Positions 4,307 through 6,750 of a stretch of 6,750 bases of DNA are shown here, piece by piece. The stretch is from Acidobacteriota bacterium (GTDB lineage Bacteria > Acidobacteriota > Terriglobia > Acidiferrales > UBA7541), in NCBI GenBank assembly GCA_016179005.1, contig JACOSF010000316.1, positions 1 through 6,750 on the forward strand, read 5' to 3'. A program made the translations under genes and the position numbers. The number at the start of each line of letters is the position of its first letter. Position 1 is the first letter of the stretch. The notes beneath the pieces are model-generated. The model was not told where the DNA came from. It did no database searches and was given only the letters and a program-made list of their open reading frames with translations.

Positions 4307-6750
4307 ATGAACGTCGCAGATCTCGTCCATCGCGTTGTCGCCAAATTCATCGGCACCCAGCACGAGCGCGACATCAAGCGCATCGCGCCGATGCTCACGG
4401 CCATCAACGCTCTCGAGCCGGAGATGCAGCAGCTCTCCGACGCCGACCTGAAGGACCGCACGCAGCAGCTTCGCGAGCAGGTGCAGCAGGCGCTCGGCGA
4501 CGCCGATCCCGGCGAGCCGCCGTGGAAGGAGTACAAGGCGCGCCTCGCCGAAGTACTCGACCCCGTGCTGCCGCCGGCCTTTGCGCTGGTGCGCGAGGCG
4601 GGCAAGCGTTTTCTGAACATGCGCCATTTTGACGTGCAGCTCATCGGCGGCATCGTGCTGCACGAAGGCAAAATCGCGGAGATGAAGACGGGCGAAGGCA
4701 AGACGCTCGTCGCCACGCTCCCCGCTGTGCTCAATGCCCTCGCCGGCAAAGGCGTGCACATCGTCACCGTCAACGACTATCTCGCCCGCCGCGACGCCGA
4801 GTGGATGGGGCCCATCTACCGCGCGCTCGGACTCAGCGTCGGTGTCATTGTCCACGACCTCGACGATGACGAGCGCCGCCGCGCCTACGCCGCCGACATC
4901 ACCTACGGCACCAACAACGAATTCGGCTTCGACTATCTGCGCGACAACATGAAGTACGATCTTTCGCATTGCGTCCAGCGCGCCCACCACTTCAGCGTCG
5001 TGGACGAAGTGGACTCCATCCTCATCGACGAGGCGCGCACCCCGCTGATCATTTCCGGCCCCGCCGAGGAGTCCACCGACAAGTACTACCGCATCGACAA
5101 AATTATTCCCAAGCTCATCCGCGAAATTGACTACACCATTGACGAGAAGCATAAGACCGCCACGCTCACCGAAGAAGGCGTCACCAAGTGCGAGCGGCTG
5201 CTCAGCCTCGGCAACCTTTACGATCCCGCGCACATGGAAACGATTCACCACGTCTATCAGGGCCTGCGCGCGCACACGCTCTTCCAGCGCGACGTCGATT
5301 ACGTCGTCAAGGACGGCGAAGTCATCATCGTGGACGAGTTCACCGGACGCCAGATGCCCGGCCGCCGCTGGTCCGACGGGCTGCACCAGGCCGTCGAGGC
5401 CAAGGAAGGGGTGAAGATCGAGCGCGAGAACCAGACGCTGGCCACCATCACCTTCCAGAATTATTTCCGCATGTACAAGAAACTTTCCGGCATGACCGGC
5501 ACCGCGGAAACCGAAGCGGCCGAGTTCGCCAAGATTTACAACCTCGACGTCACCGTCATCCCCACCAACGTGCCGCTCGTGCGCATCGAGTTTCCCGACG
5601 TGGTCTATCGCACCGCCGCGGAAAAATATCATTCCGTGGTCCACGGCATCCTGCAGGAAGACAATTCCTTCACCGAAGGCATCAAGCAGATCAACGAGCG
5701 CGGCCAGCCCGTGCTCATCGGTTCCATCTCCATCGAGAAATCCGAAATCATCAGCGACCTGCTGAAGAAGGCCGGCATCCGCCACGAAGTGCTCAACGCC
5801 AAGCAGCACGAGCGCGAGGCCTACGTCGTCGCGCAGGCCGGGCGCAAGGGCGCCGTCACCGTCTCCACCAACATGGCCGGCCGCGGCACGGACATTCTTC
5901 TCGGCGGCAATCCCGAGTCCATGACCCGCGAGCACTGCCTCAAACAGAAACTCGCCATGCCCTACGTGCCGCAGCAAAGCGCCGCAGCCGAAAGCGCCGA
6001 AGCTGGCGGCGACGGTGCAAACGCGGAAGCTGCCGCGCGCAATATGGTGCTCTTCCAGAACGAAGGTAGAATTTTTCAGGTGCCGCACGCGCAGTGGCAG
6101 CCCATCCTCGACGGCTACAAGCAGCAGTGCCAGGCCGAGCACGACGAAGTGGTCGCGCTGGGCGGCCTGCACATCCTCGGCACCGAGCGCCACGAGGCCC
6201 GCCGCATTGATAACCAGCTTCGCGGCCGCGCCGGCCGCCAGGGTGACCCGGGCTCCTCGCGCTTTTTCCTCTCGCTCGAAGACGACCTGCTGCGCATCTT
6301 CGGCGGCGAGCGCGTCAAGTCGCTGATGTACCGCCTGGGCATGACGGAAGGCGTGCCCATCGAGTCCGGCCTCATCACCCGCCGCATCGAAAACGCGCAG
6401 AAGGCCGTCGAGGCGCAGAACTTCGACGCCCGCAAACACCTGCTCGAATACGACGACGTAATGAACAAGCAGCGCGAGACGATCTACTCCATCCGCCGCT
6501 CCGCGCTCGAAGGCAAGGACCAGAAGGAATACGTCCTGGGCATCGCCGAGGATATCGCCATCAATCTCGCGGAAAGCTACTGCCCGCGCGAAGAGCACCC
6601 CAGCAAGTGGAATGTCGCGCAGATGGCCAACGAAACGCTGAACCAGTTCGGCCTCGACCTCAAAGCCGCCTGCATTGACCTCGACACCATCAGCCACGAC
6701 GAGCTGAAGGACGCGCTGGCCAAAGCCACCGTCGCGCGCTACGACGAAAA
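4307..6750 (+). CDS. secA: Preprotein translocase ATPase SecA, 3'-truncated by the window edge
   Basis: SecA is the ATP-driven motor that pushes unfolded signal-peptide proteins through the SecYEG channel. The first 814 codons are present without a stop or frameshift. Domains in order: NBD1 with Walker A TGEGKT (128-133) and DEVD (233-236); the preprotein-crosslinking domain at about 250-378; NBD2 with MAGRGTDILLGG (523-534) and QLRGRAGRQGD (637-647); then the start of the helical scaffold with YDDVMNKQR (715-723). The rest of the scaffold, the helical wing end, the C-terminal linker and any zinc-binding tail lie beyond the window. Against E. coli SecA (from memory), about 24 residues are added before Walker A (roughly 66-90) and about 45 in NBD2, including an Ala/Glu/Gly-rich stretch at 555-579. 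The N-terminus (MNVADLVHRVVAKFIG) aligns with other SecA starts, which supports the ATG at 4307. No Shine-Dalgarno precedes it; an 8-bp hairpin ends 7 nt upstream. No alternative in-frame start lies upstream in the leader region examined. Confidence 0.97.
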   Translation, partial: MNVADLVHRVVAKFIGTQHERDIKRIAPMLTAINALEPEMQQLSDADLKDRTQQLREQVQQALGDADPGEPPWKEYKARLAEVLDPVLPPAFALVREAGKRFLNMRHFDVQLIGGIVLHEGKIAEMKTGEGKTLVATLPAVLNALAGKGVHIVTVNDYLARRDAEWMGPIYRALGLSVGVIVHDLDDDERRRAYAADITYGTNNEFGFDYLRDNMKYDLSHCVQRAHHFSVVDEVDSILIDEARTPLIISGPAEESTDKYYRIDKIIPKLIREIDYTIDEKHKTATLTEEGVTKCERLLSLGNLYDPAHMETIHHVYQGLRAHTLFQRDVDYVVKDGEVIIVDEFTGRQMPGRRWSDGLHQAVEAKEGVKIERENQTLATITFQNYFRMYKKLSGMTGTAETEAAEFAKIYNLDVTVIPTNVPLVRIEFPDVVYRTAAEKYHSVVHGILQEDNSFTEGIKQINERGQPVLIGSISIEKSEIISDLLKKAGIRHEVLNAKQHEREAYVVAQAGRKGAVTVSTNMAGRGTDILLGGNPESMTREHCLKQKLAMPYVPQQSAAAESAEAGGDGANAEAAARNMVLFQNEGRIFQVPHAQWQPILDGYKQQCQAEHDEVVALGGLHILGTERHEARRIDNQLRGRAGRQGDPGSSRFFLSLEDDLLRIFGGERVKSLMYRLGMTEGVPIESGLITRRIENAQKAVEAQNFDARKHLLEYDDVMNKQRETIYSIRRSALEGKDQKEYVLGIAEDIAINLAESYCPREEHPSKWNVAQMANETLNQFGLDLKAACIDLDTISHDELKDALAKATVARYDE

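Noticed and set aside
4094..6697. An 867-codon open frame on the minus strand across secA
   Set aside because: It lies wholly opposite a clear secA reading frame. Long antisense frames of this kind arise from G/C-ending codons, and the translation (rich in Val, Ala, Gly, Asp and His) matches no fold I know.

Overview
The window is chromosomal, high-GC bacterial DNA with strong G/C preference at third codon positions. Its two recognisable housekeeping genes (a Mrp/ApbC-type ATPase and secA) and a secreted helical-repeat protein of unknown function, together with GC-rich palindromic repeats between the genes, look most like an Acidobacteriota genome. That assignment rests on family resemblance and recall, not on a search, so it is tentative.

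Layout, left to right. Bases 1-267 hold a possible fragment of a neighbouring gene, an imperfect palindrome (64-93) and a weak promoter candidate. A secreted, mostly alpha-helical protein with TPR-like segments follows on the plus strand (268-2172). It converges on a Mrp/ApbC-like P-loop ATPase on the minus strand (2254-3108), and a long hairpin between them (2173-2201) can serve both transcripts. Upstream of mrp, past its own promoter candidate, lies a palindromic repeat cluster (3204-3288). A small CPBP-family membrane protease gene follows on the plus strand (3384-4073). Next comes a well-formed sigma70-like promoter (4108-4136), then almost at once a terminator-like hairpin (4159-4196), then a second copy of the palindromic repeat (4204-4304). 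secA starts two bases after that repeat (4307) and runs off the right end with 814 codons present.

How the genes relate. The four genes do not form one operon: strands alternate and each has its own intergenic region. Functionally, SecA is the motor that would export signal-peptide proteins such as the first gene's product. The Mrp-like protein is a cytosolic iron-sulfur carrier-type ATPase, though this copy lacks the CxxC motif and the N-terminal MIP18/DUF59 domain seen in many relatives. The CPBP protease is a membrane enzyme with no partner visible here.

The most unusual part is the secA leader. A promoter, a terminator-like stem-loop with a competing fold, and three repeat-derived hairpins are packed into about 165 nt, and the start codon has no Shine-Dalgarno sequence. 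No wholly new multi-gene system is evident.
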